Assembly: GCA_023101725.1 (NCBI GenBank)
Contig: JALJCO010003910.1
Span: forward strand, 248,001-312,000
Direction of reading: 5' to 3'
Source of the DNA: Atherinomorus stipes
Taxonomy: Eukaryota; Chordata; Actinopteri; Atheriniformes; Atherinidae
Length of the DNA stretch: 64,000 bases
Shown here: one piece after another, positions 1-11,905 of the stretch
Position numbering within the stretch: position 1 is the stretch's first letter
Layout of the letters: the number at the start of each line of letters is the position of its first letter
Notes under the pieces: generated by a model
Seen by the model: only the letters and a program-made list of their open reading frames with translations
Told to the model about the DNA's origin: nothing
Databases searched by the model: none
Program-made: the position numbers and the translations under genes

Positions 1-2392
1 CTTCTTTCTTCCATTCATTTCCTCTTTTCTCTCAGTTTGTCTGGCATTTTCACATTGTTATGCTCTCAAGACTTCTTGGTTGGTGTTTGGTAGCACTGAA
101 AGTACTTAAGGTCAGGGAAATAGACTACATTAGTGAGGTCAGAAGTCTATTTTTGAGGATAGCAATAAGTTTCTGAGAGTCATTAAAAACCATCATTAAA
201 ACTATCTTGCCCTACAGCAGTCAAGAATATCATTCCTGTCCTATGTGCACTTATGGAAAGTCAAAAAGTTCACCAAATTCATAAAGATTTTCATCATCAT
301 TATACATCTCAAGGCAAACTGTCAAATAGGTAGAAAATTAAAGGTTATTTGTCCTGATGAACATGAGTTGTGTGTTTGTGGCAGCCGGACTTGGGATGGG
401 GCAAGAAAAAAGACATTTTTATGCAAGAGATGTCTCTTTTAAGGAAAGTCACTGCTTTACAGACTTTATTTGGCTAGCCTCAAGCTAACCAACTAAATAA
501 TTGCCCGATAAAGGTGATATTGACTTCTTTTAAGGCAGTTACAAGAAGTCCTGTGTGGCTGTAAATCCTGTATGCAGTTATTTCTGTGTCAGTGTGCATA
601 AAGAAAAAGAGACATTTGTGTCCTATAACACAAACCAACCAATCTACAAACTTTCAGATGAAGCGGAACCACAGATGGAGCAAAACAACAGCAGCCAGAT
701 GGTCGAGCTATTTTCTTAAACAAAATATATTTGAAACCAATTTATTTGAAGGAGGGAAGATGACTGAACAAGTTTTGGCCAAGCGTTCCATTATGCTGTG
801 TCATTTCTACTGGCAATTTGGCTGTACTTTCACCTCCCAGTTAAGATTTTCATATAGTAAAGCTACACATTTGGCTTGTGTTCAACGCATTTGATTGAAC
901 AGCAGCTGGTGTGTTTGGTCTTGTTTACAAAGATCCCAGAAGTAAGACTCAAGTAGTAATAATCCAAATTCATCTTTCCAATAGATTGGGAATTCAACTA
1001 AAGCGTCTGTGGGTAAAAGTCTAAATATACTCTTGTGGCTGCAGTCTTTTTGTCCTATTTTTCATTTCCTATTTTTTCATTTGTTTTGTGGAAAGCATTT
1101 GGATAAGGCATTGAGCCCAAAGCCAAGTTTGTATCTCAGTAGACTCCAGTCTAGCCTCTAAAATATCCCCAGTTATTATTCTTTTTTTTTTTTTTATCAG
1201 TCATTTGAAAGACAACGTTTTAGCCTTTTTTTTTCTGTTGCAATTTGAAAGCCCTGGAAAACCAAACAATAAAGCAAATACGCAAAATAAAATTTAGCTT
1301 CAAGCAACCTGTGTGGAGCATGAAAGAGCCCTGCTTCCCTTCTAAATACTTACTTAGTCTCTAAACCACAGAACTGATATGTGCATGCAGACATGCATAT
1401 GTCTGCAAACTACTGTTAGTGAAGTCCCGTCAGTCAGAGCAGGGACTTCTAATTACCATGGCAATTGGAATGACATGCTCTGCAGAGTTAGGTGATTATG
1501 CCTTCTACATTAGATTGTACGACTAATGGCGTGTGAGTATGTGAGCGAGCGTCGTCCCGCTCAGAGGTGTAAAAATTAAACAGATTGGCGAGGGTGAAGC
1601 AGAGCTGTGACAAAGCACTGGAGGTGTGTGCGTGTGTGTGATGAAGATGAAAGGGAGACTTTCTATGAAACATGGCTCGCAAGTGGAATCAGATGTGCAA
1701 CTGCGATCCACGGTCGTGGTGGGTTTCAGGAAGTTCGCTCCATGACTCACTGCAGCACAATCAGAGGACTATTAAATGTGGCAGTGGCTTGAGTCAGGAG
1801 ACTGACCTTTTCACTGCGTATAACGACATGAATGTAAGCAAAAACAGAAGAACCATTAATCCACAAGTGTTAAAAAACTCATCTCTGCTGCTCAAATGGA
1901 CACAGACTGATTGCCATCCATGAACAAAGCAAGGACAGCGACACCTTCCTGCCTTGCACTGCTTTAAGAACTGTAGATGTAAAATAGCACAGTTACACAG
2001 TTACACTTTATGAGTTCTGACCACATCAGTGTCTGACAAAATTTGGAAAAAGAATAATGCTTTCCATCTTTCTTTTTTTTTTCAAGAACTTTGTAATGAC
2101 TTTTAAAACTTTTGCTGCTAATGAATACTGTCACTCTTTTCATAACTCATGTCAGGGTCTCTTTTATTATTTTTTAATCTTTTTTCCATTTTTTTTTCTT
2201 TTTAGAAATTAGTTTTCAGCTGTGATTCTTTTTGGCCCTGAATGACTCAACAAGATCCCATGCACATAATGAAGTGGCATGGAGAAAACGTGACTGGGAG
2301 AAGAAATAAAAAAGGACCGGAAAGTTAACTCCAGCTTGAAATAAAGCTGCAGGACTTAATGAGAAACTAAATTGGATGTTGTAATTAAATCT
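1..2392. other. Gene-free AT-rich stretch, nothing assigned
   Basis: No coding region, RNA gene or recognisable mobile element was found on either strand. Open frames here are under 105 codons, have no family motif and no splice-site context that I would trust. There are short homopolymer T runs near 1183 and 2072. The segment around 1425-1490 is non-repetitive and contains an ATTA-type core; it could be conserved noncoding DNA, but that is only an impression. Confidence 0.5.
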
Positions 2393-2418
2393 ATAATAAT
2401 AATAATAATAATAATAAT
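2393..2418. repeat. (TAA)n microsatellite
   Basis: About nine uninterrupted TAA/ATA triplets. The minus-strand open frame across it is an artefact that reads as poly-tyrosine. Confidence 0.9.
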
Positions 2419-2989
2419 GTATATTGTTCTTCTGTCTTCCATTCCTCACCCGTATTTTTCAAATAATTCAACATTAGGGAAGGATGGAAGGGATCATTGT
2501 GTTTCAATGTCTGTTTGTTAGGTTGATGCATTAAAATTACAAAAAAAAAAATATTGTTTGCCATCCATACATCACCTGAAAAAGAACTTGATTTTTGCTG
2601 TCCTCTTACAGTATAAATTGGGTCATCATCACCACCATCTAGCATGGAATGTTACCGTGGTAACAAAGCAGGCAGTTTTGACTGACTTCACACCATTTAG
2701 TCCATAATAGAAGCAAGCTACTTTCAGTAGTCCAATAAAAAAATTTAAACAGATTTTTTGACACTTCAATGTAATACATACAGCAGAGAAGAAGTCTAAC
2801 ATTTCATGTATTTATGTGAGACCTGAGTCATAATACTGAACACATGAAATAAGTAATATAGAAGTAAGTGGATTTATAGGCGTAAACAATGTTCAAAGGC
2901 TTACATCTCTATGCTAGAAATACCCTCGGCTGAATGAATTCATATATGGGAGTTCTTCTACTCCTAGCTGAGCCAAGTTTCCAATTGTA

Positions 2990-3360
2990 CAGAGTCTAAC
3001 ATACGATATTAGGTGTGAATGCAGCCTTAGAGCCACCAGCGACAGAGCTCTGGTATTATATGATGCTTCTCTCTCACATATAGTCCTCCAGTATTTGTCC
3101 GTCCCACCACTGGATAGGTGTCATTTTACTACCCTGCCACTGAAAGTAGACTTTAGATGGTTCAATGGAGAACATCCTATTAATCCTCCTGGCTTCTGCT
3201 TCTTTGTTGCATCTTCTCAGGTGGGTGGCCAGATCTGTGAGTCTTTGTTTGACAGTTTCCATGGCCTCACATACGGACATCTTGCTGTATTTACAAAGTC
3301 TTTTTTATTGCACAGTTCTGCTGTTCTAACAACTGGCGAACTTCTCTCTATGTTGTTTTG
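2990..3360 (-). pseudogene. LINE reverse-transcriptase remnant (R4/Rex6-like or Jockey-like)
   Basis: The minus strand reads a 68-codon frame (3280-3074) with a basic, Arg-rich block (TVKQRLTDLATHLRRCNKEA then RRINRMF) followed by a Tyr/Phe-rich step (KVYFQWQG). This resembles the linker ahead of the reverse-transcriptase fingers in fish non-LTR elements, where an arginine-rich helix precedes an 'xNRxF' motif. One frame further on, 3098-3000 continues as KYWRTICEREASYNT...LVALR, matching the usual 'W-x-x-I-W-E-R-E-A-S-x-N' continuation, so a frameshift near 3100 separates the two halves. Upstream, in-frame stops break the frame at about 3290-3330. No catalytic palm motif remains. The family assignment is by motif memory only; an unrelated LINE clade is possible. 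Confidence 0.5.
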
Positions 3361-3854
3361 ATCTTTGCTCGAACCACCTTCTCCTTTGGGGATACTTCCC
3401 TTTATTACTCCTTGTGTTGTTCATCATCTTAAATCCAAGCACCCCCAGGATCACTGTTTCTGTTGTATTGGTCTCTGTGATGGTCCCATTTGGTATAGTA
3501 TAGCAGATTCTTAGACAGTACTTTGTCTCTTGGTGAAAACCAAGTATATTTGACTTTCTTTGACAAATGACATCTTAAATATGTGACAAATTATCTTCTG
3601 TTTTTGTTCTAATAGAATTTGTTTATGTTGGTCTTGATTTTCTTGTTTATTTTCTTACAACTTTTTAGCTTATTACTTGAGCATTGTGCTGCTGAGTTGG
3701 AGACAATTACCCCAAATGCACTACTGTAAACACTGTTACATTTTTTTATACACTGTGTAACATACAAATCTAAGGTCCCAAATAAAAGATGACCAGTGTA
3801 AAAAGACTGTGGAGTCACTTTTGATTGTGGCTGAAAACAATAGTGAAGTGAGAA
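3361..3854. other. Unassigned stretch
   Basis: AT-rich sequence with no recognisable gene, RNA or repeat boundary. Short frames on the minus strand (3609-3942) have no family features. Confidence 0.4.
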
Positions 3855-4495
3855 CTAGGGATGCACAATATAATTGGCCTTTATTGGCCTTACAACTAGT
3901 GTAGGACATGGGCCACCCAACATTTAACCAATATTTAACCAATCAGGCCACTGTTTCTAAAGTAAAGAAAAGCACTTCTCCCTCTTCTTCTTCAAAAACT
4001 TATTTTTTACAGATTTTGATACACTGAAATATCGCAATATTTTCATATGCTGATATCATATTGACATTTAAAAATGCGGTATCAATCTATTTTACTAACA
4101 AAATCTTGCAATATTTCATAGTTCTGTTACGCAATCTCACAAGAATTCACAAACATTTTGCAATAGTTTCATAAGCTGATATCATATTGACATTTAAAAA
4201 AGTGGTATTGATCTATTCTAAAAACGAAATCTTGTGATATTTTATCGTTCTGATACGAAATCTCATGAGAATGCATGAAATTTTGTGAGATTTTGTAACA
4301 GAATGATGAAATCTCACGAGATTTTGTAAGTAAAATAGATAAATACCGCGTTTTTAAATATCAATTTGATATTGACATATGAAAATATTGCAATATTCAG
4401 TCCATCAATATTTTTTCCCACCCCTGTTTTTCAAAGTGTTGGAAACGGATAACAAAACTACTATTTGCAATGAATGCAATGAATTTTTTCAGCTT
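3855..4495 (+). mobile_element. Composite DNA element, copy 1 (terminal CTAGGGATGCACAATAT, internal inverted repeat)
   Basis: It starts with CTAGGGATGCACAATAT, a terminus style common in fish hAT-like non-autonomous elements. An internal block (about 4005-4428) follows in which GATACACTGAAATATCGCAA recurs in inverted form ending near CACCCCTG. The left arm is present twice in tandem (from about 4015 and from about 4150) before the inverted right arm (about 4300-4428). The block is rich in ATCTCACGAGATTTTG-type palindromes. A second copy lies at 49633-50068, and both share the segment beginning GGAAACGGATAACAAAAC downstream of the block, so the internal block and its host travel together. It codes for nothing. 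Confidence 0.6.
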
Positions 4496-5096
4496 TAATA
4501 TTCACTGAAAGAAATGGTTCATGTCAAGGATTTCCACATAATTATTGTTACTTCAACTTAAAAAAATTAAGTTAATCATAGCTTGTTGTTCATGGTACTT
4601 AAATGAATTGAGGAATGTGTTGTAATTGTGTGAAATTCACTAAAAGAGCTGAACACAGCAGATGGATGTAACTTGAAGTAAAACAAAGAACTGAAACTCG
4701 TTGAGACAGCAGAAGTCTTGTGTGTACAATTTGAAACATAAAAACAAAGAAATAAGTCGCAATCCAGTAACACATGAACTCATATTGCAATAAATATAGT
4801 ATTTCATCATTCTGCTTGTAAAACTTTACATCAATATGATGCTCAGGATCTTGTTTTTCTTCACATCTGCAATCTGCAGCAATTCAGCAGATATCAGTCG
4901 TGCAGTCTGCTCACATCAAACATAATTTTCAGCCAAATTCATTAGATGCTGCAATGTGGCTTGCAGTGAACTTATAAAAGAGCTAAAATCCCACCGCGTT
5001 GTTAAAACTGTCTGTAGTATAAATAATGCTGAGAATATACTGTAGTAAAAATGAGGGGGTGTCTGCCCCTGTTTCCACTAAAAGTAGCTTATCAGT

Positions 5097-5097
<1 letters not shown>
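4496..5097. other. Unassigned stretch
   Basis: No gene or repeat identified. The minus-strand frames at 4576-4790 are low-complexity Ser/Phe-rich translations. Confidence 0.4.
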
Positions 5098-5164
<67 letters not shown>

Positions 5165-5176
5165 ATTATTATTATT
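5098..5176. repeat. (TTA)n microsatellite
   Basis: About 26 near-perfect ATT/TTA triplets with one interruption near 5161. Its plus-strand translation is a poly-isoleucine run, not a protein. Confidence 0.95.
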
Positions 5177-5644
5177 CTTTACCTTTTGTTAGTTTGCATT
5201 TTTCCGGCTGAGTCTCCTTATATATTAGTGTCTGTCAGTTTTTGTCCTTTTTGGCTTTAATTTAGCCGTTTGTAATGTAATTGGGCTTTGTGTTGTTAAC
5301 TGTCTGTGCCAACCATCTGTTCAGTGCTTATCTTGTCTTATATGGTCTTTGCGATTTACTGTATATGTTTTAGTTTGGCAGGCTACTTGTGTCACTGATT
5401 AAAACTGAGCCACCATGTTTGCCGTTTTTCTCCTCCATTCTGACTTTAAACATTGCTGTTTTATATCTTATTGCTGTTTTAGAGTCAAATTAATCTGGGG
5501 ACAATAGTTGAAAATGAGCAACAATGATGTTGATGAATGTGTTCTGTCAGTGACAAAAAAACCCCAAAACAAATCAACTGTGGAGCTACTAGCAAAATAT
5601 TTTTGTATGTTGAAATCAAGAAGACTACAGAGCAAAAAATGGGT

Positions 5645-5735
5645 TCAGGAATGTGCATAATGAATGTCAGTGTTCCAAAAAAAAGAGTCAGAAACAGAGT
5701 TTTAAGGTTGTGAACGTAAGTTGTGTTGCTTTATA
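5645..5735 (-). mobile_element. Terminal fragment of element family E
   Basis: The segment GTGCATAATGAATGTCAGTG ... CAGAAACAGAGTTTT ... GTTGTGT matches the end of the E2 copy at 60735-60800 and the inverted start of E1 at 39823-39860. Only about 90 bp of the element is present, and the terminal TTAAAGACACA box is degraded. Confidence 0.45.
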
Positions 5736-5803
5736 ATAAGTATTCCACAGGAAAAAGAAAAACCCAAATCACAAGAATTTCACTAGTGGTCTGGCAAAAT
5801 GGG

Positions 5804-6009
5804 CTGTATGTATGACTCCACTACTTCCTGAACTTAAGGTTGATCCTTTGTTTCCTGTCTTTCATTACTGGATGAACTGATTAGTCCAGGTGTGTCTGAT
5901 CTCAGTTAACTGGCCAGACACACCTGGATCAATCAGTTCGTCCAGTGATGAAAGACAGGAAACAAAGGAGCTACCTTAAGTTCAGGAAGTAGTGGAGTCA
6001 TGCATACAG
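5804..6009. repeat. 206-bp inverted repeat (95-bp arms, 16-bp loop)
   Basis: Left arm 5804-5898 and right arm 5915-6009 are reverse complements with about 7 mismatches in 95 positions, separated by 16 bases. The outer ends read CTGTATGTATGACTCCAC and its complement; the inner ends are AGGTGTGTCTG and CAGACACACCT. A transcript of either strand would fold into one long hairpin. It is most likely a foldback MITE; a long-hairpin RNA source is an alternative. There is no open frame. Confidence 0.85.
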
Positions 6010-7627
6010 CCTGCGTTTTCCTCTGTTCTGTTGTTTGGAGTTTCTGCACCAACAGCCCACACACAGCAACTTTTTGAGTCATGTTGATTCAGTGCTTAGC
6101 AACTTAAGAAGTAAAGACACTCAGATTTTAACTATTGACATTAATGATAAATGCTGAAGTTTCTACACCACAGTCATTATCTTTTATTTTTTTTGTAATG
6201 AGCTTATTTCTCAATACACTAGATCTTTTCTGCACTCTCAGCTTCCCAAAAGGCGCAGTACTGACATATCACCAGTGATTGCCCCATTTTTGTACTTTTC
6301 CTTTATAAATGACAGTGATACTCTGCTTCCCTCCTGTGGAATTTACATCTCATTTGTATTCTTCAATTCTTCCTTTTTTTTCTGTTGCAGTTGCTTTTAG
6401 GTCAATCCATTCCTTTTTTTTTTTTCTTCCCTGTGTCACACTTCTTACTACATCTGTCTCCTGGCACCATGCTGTGTCCTTAATTTCCAAGATATGCTTC
6501 CTGTGAAGTGCTGCATGAAACGGCTTACTTTACTTCACCTTTTTAGAACAGAAGTGGAGCCTACACCATTTGTAAAATTATTTGCTCTGTATTACCAGGG
6601 CGAGTGATCGCCTTTGCCATACACTTAATTTAGGAGAATTCAGGTGAGGATTTCCTTTTGTTCACAATAGGATATAGAGGTAAGATTGGTGGGACTTTTG
6701 ATAAGAAGTACATCATGATGCTGTGAAACCAGAAATTAATTTAAAAGAGAACTGAAATATTAAAAACCAATATCCCAATGCTTAACAAGTTTCTAAATAT
6801 TATACTCAATTCAAGATGAGTTACATTTCCAATCCAATCCACTGCAAATCCTCACCATTTAAATCAATTATCATATACCTTGTGGTTTGTGTTGGTAATT
6901 GTTCTGTTGATGCATTCCTGATTCAGCCAGCTCTTCTTTATTCTTCCACAACATTATCTATCTATAAAAATAAACTGAAACAGAAGTTAGTTGCAGAATC
7001 CCTTTACTAAAATAGAATAAACGGGAAATAGTTCTATGTGTGGTTGTACATTAGAATTTGTAATTTGTATTTTTTTTTTTTTTTTTGAGTAATTGTGTTG
7101 TTTTTTGTTTTTGTTTTGTTTTTGTTTCTTTTTCTTGGGAGGGTGCTTAAGCCTATTTGGCTTCTACCTCTCCCTTGCACATTTTTCGTGTATTACTGCA
7201 TAATATTTTACAGCTTATTATTTTCTTCTGCTATTGTTGTTTATGGATTTTTGTTCTTGGTCTGTTCTGTTTTTTGTATGCTTTTTGTGCTTGAAAATAT
7301 CTTTTATCTCACAATTGTTACTATTATGTGCTAAATAAATAAATCAAATGAAATCAAACTAAATGACTTGCTGGAATGCATTAGTCAACCAAACAGCTGT
7401 GAGGTGTAAAACTGAAACAGGAAGAAAAGAATAATTGCATGAAAACAGGAATCTCAAGCTGGAGTCACATACAGTAACATGTAGGAATGGGAAGAATGTG
7501 CACTGATTTACAACCAAGGAATAAAACTCTTGACATTCAAGACCTCTGTCCTAAGTGTCCTCCTGGCAGCAGCTCTGTGGCAGAGCCAGAAATTTTTCAC
7601 TGGGGTGGCCAGGGAGAGACCATAGCC
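6010..7627. other. Unassigned AT-rich stretch
   Basis: No gene found. It contains T-rich simple sequence at about 6372-6426 and 7070-7140, which produces Phe-rich frames that I discount. No termini of a mobile element were recognised. Confidence 0.4.
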
Positions 7628-8173
7628 ATGTCTCAAACCGCACACTTGCCTGAGTGCACTGGAATTCAGTGCGTAGTGCGCACTGTGTACTTAATCTGTA
7701 GTTCATGTTACTAAATGCCGACCCAGACAGAGCACTGCACTTACAGGAAGTGACAGACTAGCAATGCTCGCGAACTTGAGCTAACTCTACTGAGCCGGTA
7801 ACTGCGGCCTCAAACACATGACCAGATCATAACTGTCATCAGGGAATAAACCGCTTGGTAGCATGCCACAATATACAATAGTAATTATGTCTAAATAATT
7901 TCATAAACGTTACTTAAATCAGTACAATACCGCCTCCGATGCAGCAGGGGTCGCCACCGCTTCGTTCACCGCCACTATTCAGCTCTGAAAACAGTTCGAA
8001 AGTCCCATCTCTTCCACTATGTCAGCAAGATGGCGTCCGTTTAGTGTGATGTGCTTTGTTTTGCACTTCATTTTTGGCCATTATTAGGGCAATTTTAGCT
8101 TAAATGACACCATGAACGCACTACATACTCAAAAAGAGTGTTTGAAGTGCTCAAGTGCGCGATTTGAGACACA
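7628..8173. mobile_element. Short TIR element with TGTCTCAAA... ends
   Basis: The left end reads TGTCTCAAACCGCACACTT. The right end, on the opposite strand, reads TGTCTCAAATCGCGCACTT, which is 17 of 19 bases identical. Subterminal GCGTAGTGCGCACT and its inverted relatives near 8110-8130 continue the similarity. No convincing target duplication was found at the flanks. It has no coding capacity and looks like a non-autonomous DNA transposon related in terminus style to the element at 14322-14987. Confidence 0.65.
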
Positions 8174-8232
8174 GCCCATTGCTCACATAGGACTGGCCAG
8201 AAGTAGATACCTTAGAGCACATGTTTATATGT

Positions 8233-8237
<5 letters not shown>

Positions 8238-8266
<29 letters not shown>
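8238..8266. repeat. (AT)n microsatellite
   Basis: An uninterrupted alternating AT run inside a longer TATACATACATATAT tract. Confidence 0.9.
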
Positions 8267-8273
8267 TAATCTT

Positions 8274-8495
8274 TATGGGGTAGTTCATGTCCAGAATAAG
8301 AAGGGAATATGGTTTGGAAGCAGTTTTGGGCCCCCCCTGTGAAGCAGAAGTTTTCTTTCCCCAATTGCAATATCTCATTGCGAAAAGCTTAAAAGTGGGA
8401 TTTTCAGCTTCTGCATCTCCGATCTTAAAATTTCCAACTGTATGGGGTAGCTAGCATCTAAAAAAAGAAGGAAAAGTGGTTTGGAAGAGGCTTGG
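8274..8495 (+). repeat. Direct duplication of an approximately 57-bp unit
   Basis: 8274-8330 and 8441-8495 both begin TATGGGGTAG, continue through an A/G-rich AGAAGG block and end GTTTGGAAG...TTGGGG. They are separated by about 110 bp. The two copies are perhaps 70 percent alike by eye. They may be internal repeats of an unrecognised mobile element that also includes the downstream CCCGGACACTT motifs near 8574 and 8748. Confidence 0.5.
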
Positions 8496-8713
8496 GGTCT
8501 CTGTAACTGCTTGAGTTCCGCCTGGTTAAAGCTGCTCTACTAATGTCTTGTTTACCTTTTCATTGAAGTACGCCCGGACACTTCAGTGGTGCAGATTATA
8601 CTGACACAATTTGCAACTATATTTGGGTTTTCCATCTCTTTTATTCAAAGCTATTATAAAAGCTAACTTACCAGCTTTCCCTCTCTTTCCATGTTTATCT
8701 TTTGTTGAAACGT

Positions 8714-8757
8714 GCCCGGAACTTTAGTGTCCCTTCCGTCCACTAAAGTGTCCGGGC
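8714..8757. repeat. Short GC-capped hairpin
   Basis: GCCCGGAACTTTAGTG (8714-8729) is followed by its inverted partner CACTAAAGTGTCCGGGC (8741-8757), with an 11-base loop and one bulged base. The related motif CCCGGACACTTCAGTG occurs at about 8574, so this motif is repeated locally. Confidence 0.6.
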
Positions 8758-8812
8758 GACAGCCGCAGATTCTACTGCTATACTTTCAGCTGTGTTTGGT
8801 CATTAAATTAAT

Positions 8813-9304
8813 ATGAAAATAATTGCTTTGCTTTGGTTATCGATTTGGGACGTGCACCATTGTGATCGATTTAATAATGAATTGGTACACCCCTATTATA
8901 ATAGTTGTTGTTGTTGTTACGATCTCGGTAAACAGTTAAACAGCTGTGAGACTATGGTGGGGCTGGAAGAAGCGAAGTTCACACAAGGGGTGCCGCTTGC
9001 CAGTTCTACCAATCACCAAACACCTACGTATTTCAGTTCCTATGGAACCCCGAAAAGACCCTGCCTCGGAATAGGAGCTAAAAAGGTTATAGGAACTGTG
9101 GTCCGAGGTCTCTGGTTCCTATACGTCCGAATGTGCAAAAAAACAGCCTGGTTCCCGAAAAGGTTTTCCGAACTCCAAAAGGTTCCTTCAGTCCGAAAGT
9201 GCCTTATGTCAATACAGGCCTCTTCAACGCCATTTGAACAATGTTCTCGATGGCTGGAGACACACTTTGTCCAGAGAGGTCTCGGCTGCAGCCTTCAAAA
9301 GTAA
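8813..9304 (+). other. 163-codon open frame, probably repeat-derived
   Basis: An uninterrupted frame with an ATG start and stop after 163 codons. I do not recognise the product. A four-cysteine run comes from a GTTGTTGTTGTT microsatellite. The DNA under its second half carries repeated short motifs (GGAACC, TCCGAA, GGTTCC) such as TTCCTATGGAACC and AGGTTCC, the style of fish non-autonomous hAT ends. No signal peptide, conserved domain or plausible splice context is visible. It is listed because it is one of the longest frames in the window; I do not think it is a gene. Confidence 0.2.
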
Positions 9305-9609
9305 ATATGTTACTTTTTCTTAACAAAAACTAGGCCCAAATGCTGCAGGGGAAGTGCCTCTAGTGCACGTACAGTTTCTGTTTATGTACGTTTTATTTTT
9401 TTCTATTATCTTCTGTTCTAGAAGCATTTAATTGTAAGAATAGTTTCTGTTCAGTTTTGATCATACTTGTGAGGAATAAGACAAAAAGTTGAATATTTAA
9501 ACATCTGATCATGTTTACTCTAAATTACAATACATTGCAGTATCGATAAGAGTACTGATAAATATCAATACCGGTATGTTGTCGCTAAAATCATAGCGAT
9601 TTTCTTTTT

Positions 9610-9630
9610 GGGGGGGTGGGGGTGGGGGTG
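9610..9630 (+). repeat. G-rich tract, possible G-quadruplex
   Basis: Runs of 7, 5 and 5 G separated by single T. The seven-G run can be split to supply the fourth tract of an intramolecular quadruplex. Confidence 0.5.
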
Positions 9631-9639
9631 ATAAATCTA

Positions 9640-11690
9640 ATATCTGCAGTAAAACCTGCAGTTAGCGATTGTAGTCTTTCTCACCCGACTGTGGTCACAA
9701 GTTGGTTTCATCACTATGAGTTGTGGAAGCTCCTTATTCAGTGTTTATCTTTCCATCTTGTTCACAGACTTAATTGCACTCCCTGTTAAAGTAAAATAGG
9801 GACTGTGCCTTTATTACCAAGCCTATTGTGCGTAGGAGTGCTTGTACAGACTTTCAATCTTTTGTGGACTTGATTTGATAACGTGTCTCTTGAAGACAAT
9901 TATAGAACAAGTCCTTTTTGTATGTCTTGAAAGGCTAGAACATAATGCAAGAGAACATTTGCGAAAGTAAAGTAAATGCCACTTTTGTCTGCCTTGCTGT
10001 TACTGACAGCAAATGTGTGAGAACGGACTAAACGCCCTCCTTTAGGGCACTTAATTAAATAGCCATCTGTTTATGTGTGTGACCAAAGAATGCTCTTTGT
10101 TTGTTAATGCAATTCCATCCCCTTATCTGTAATTGCTTTGTGTGTTATTAGTGCTTTGTCTGCATATAGCCCCCTGCAAGTACAGTTGAAAGCTCAGTGA
10201 ACACAATCTTCTTTATCCTAATAGGTGCAGACATGAACATATACACATGCATCCATCTCAAAAGTGATTACTGAGGGTGGGATAGGTGGAGAAAATAAGT
10301 GTCTGGTCTCTCTTCCAACTTCTTTCCGGGCAAACAATCAATGACGGCCCAGCAACAATTGAGTTACAATCATTTAGTGTTTTCCGGCTCAGCTTTGATG
10401 CCATCTACCTCCAGACGAGGCTTGATGGGACAGGGGGGGAAATTGAATTAACTTAGTCACAAGGGGAGAATGGCACCTGAGAGCTTTGCTTATTCAATAA
10501 ACCACCTTTGATTCACTTGCTCCCACCCCTAGCTTCTTTCTAACTCACTCTCCCTAGTGAGCATTAAATACTTGGCTTCTCTGAGACAAGGTGGGGCAAG
10601 ACAAACACAAAAATTGCAAAAAACAAACAAACAAACAAAAAAAAAGTCTCTAGCTCATACCATCCTCACAAGCTGCATTCACTTGTTTGGCTTTGATGGC
10701 TGTAAATTGACTTAACTTGCAAGTGTTTTCTTTATCTTTAAAGGATTACATGGGTATAGCAAACAATTTCCTTTTCTAAAAATTCCCCTTTATTCACTGG
10801 TTTGTTATTGCTTTAATGAACCGTATTCTGTTCAATAACTGAACTGGCTGGAGTAATTATACAATTTTATTCAAAAACAGAAAACCATGAGAAAAACGCA
10901 CTGAAAGTTGGAGCTTAACTAAAGTGTGCTTGTATCCAATATTATCTTTGTTGTTCATTGAAGTAATGAAGTTACACTCCTTGCTTATTATACACTGTAA
11001 ATGCCTGATTTTGGAATGATGAGCCATCTTAATGCAGTTTTTAAAAGAAAAATTGATTGAATTTAGCATGGGTGTCAAATCTTGAGGTTTAAATAGAAAT
11101 GATTAAACCTTTTACCATTTTACATAACAGTTCAGTGGAGGATAGAGTCAAATAAAAAACTTTTGTGACACTTTATGAGCTGCACTTAGATTTATTTTGA
11201 GGCTTAAAACTGATATAATACTGTCTAAGACATACTATAGGTGAGGAATTGTATTGTAGGAAGTGTACAGAAGGATGTAGTGTTTCTTAGCTTCACCATC
11301 ATCAGGGACTGGACACAAAGCTCAGAGAAAATCACTATGGTAGATCAAACAACAGCTGACAGATAAACACAACTCAAAGTAAACCTGGCTTGAGACTGTA
11401 TGACGTGGTCTTCAACAAATTACTTTAGTTCCTTGGTTTTCGTGGAAGATAGATGTTTCAGAAGGCTCATCGGTGACTCATCATTAATGGTTGATCTTCA
11501 ACAATAAGTCTCAAGTGATATGATAAAGGTTTCATCATTTTATCTGACTATCACAAAAATTCTTATGAAAAGCATCCGGCTGATCCAAAATGCTGCAGCA
11601 AGAACTAGTATGACATCATGTTTCTCTAGTGTTTGCATCTCCCCGTAAAACCCAACATACAATGAAAGATGAATATGTACTGTATTTTAC
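9640..11690. other. Gene-free stretch with candidate conserved noncoding segment (about 9990-10260)
   Basis: No coding region or mobile element was recognised. 9990-10260 and 10300-10560 are of mixed composition, non-repetitive, share nothing with other parts of the window, and carry several TAATTA/ATTA-like cores (for example near 10050, 10105, 10127 and 10147). Such sequence often proves to be a vertebrate enhancer, but that is inference without any alignment. A (CAAA)n run sits at 10617-10644. Confidence 0.3.
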
Positions 11691-11905
11691 TCAGTCTACC
11701 TTTTAAAGGTGCCATGACATGAAAATTCACTTTTCTGGGGTTTTGGGTGTATACTGTGCACTGATGAGGCCATGTGAATGTCCAGAGTGACTATCAAAGT
11801 CCCTGCTCATGATCTGTCAGCTTTGTTTCTTTGTTCAAAAACGGTTGAATCAGACCACAGCTTATCATTCGACATAGTTTTATCATGCTACGTAATTCAT
11901 GAGCT

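Noticed and set aside
5051..5260. Poly-isoleucine, possible membrane protein frame
   Set aside because: Translation of the (TTA)n microsatellite.
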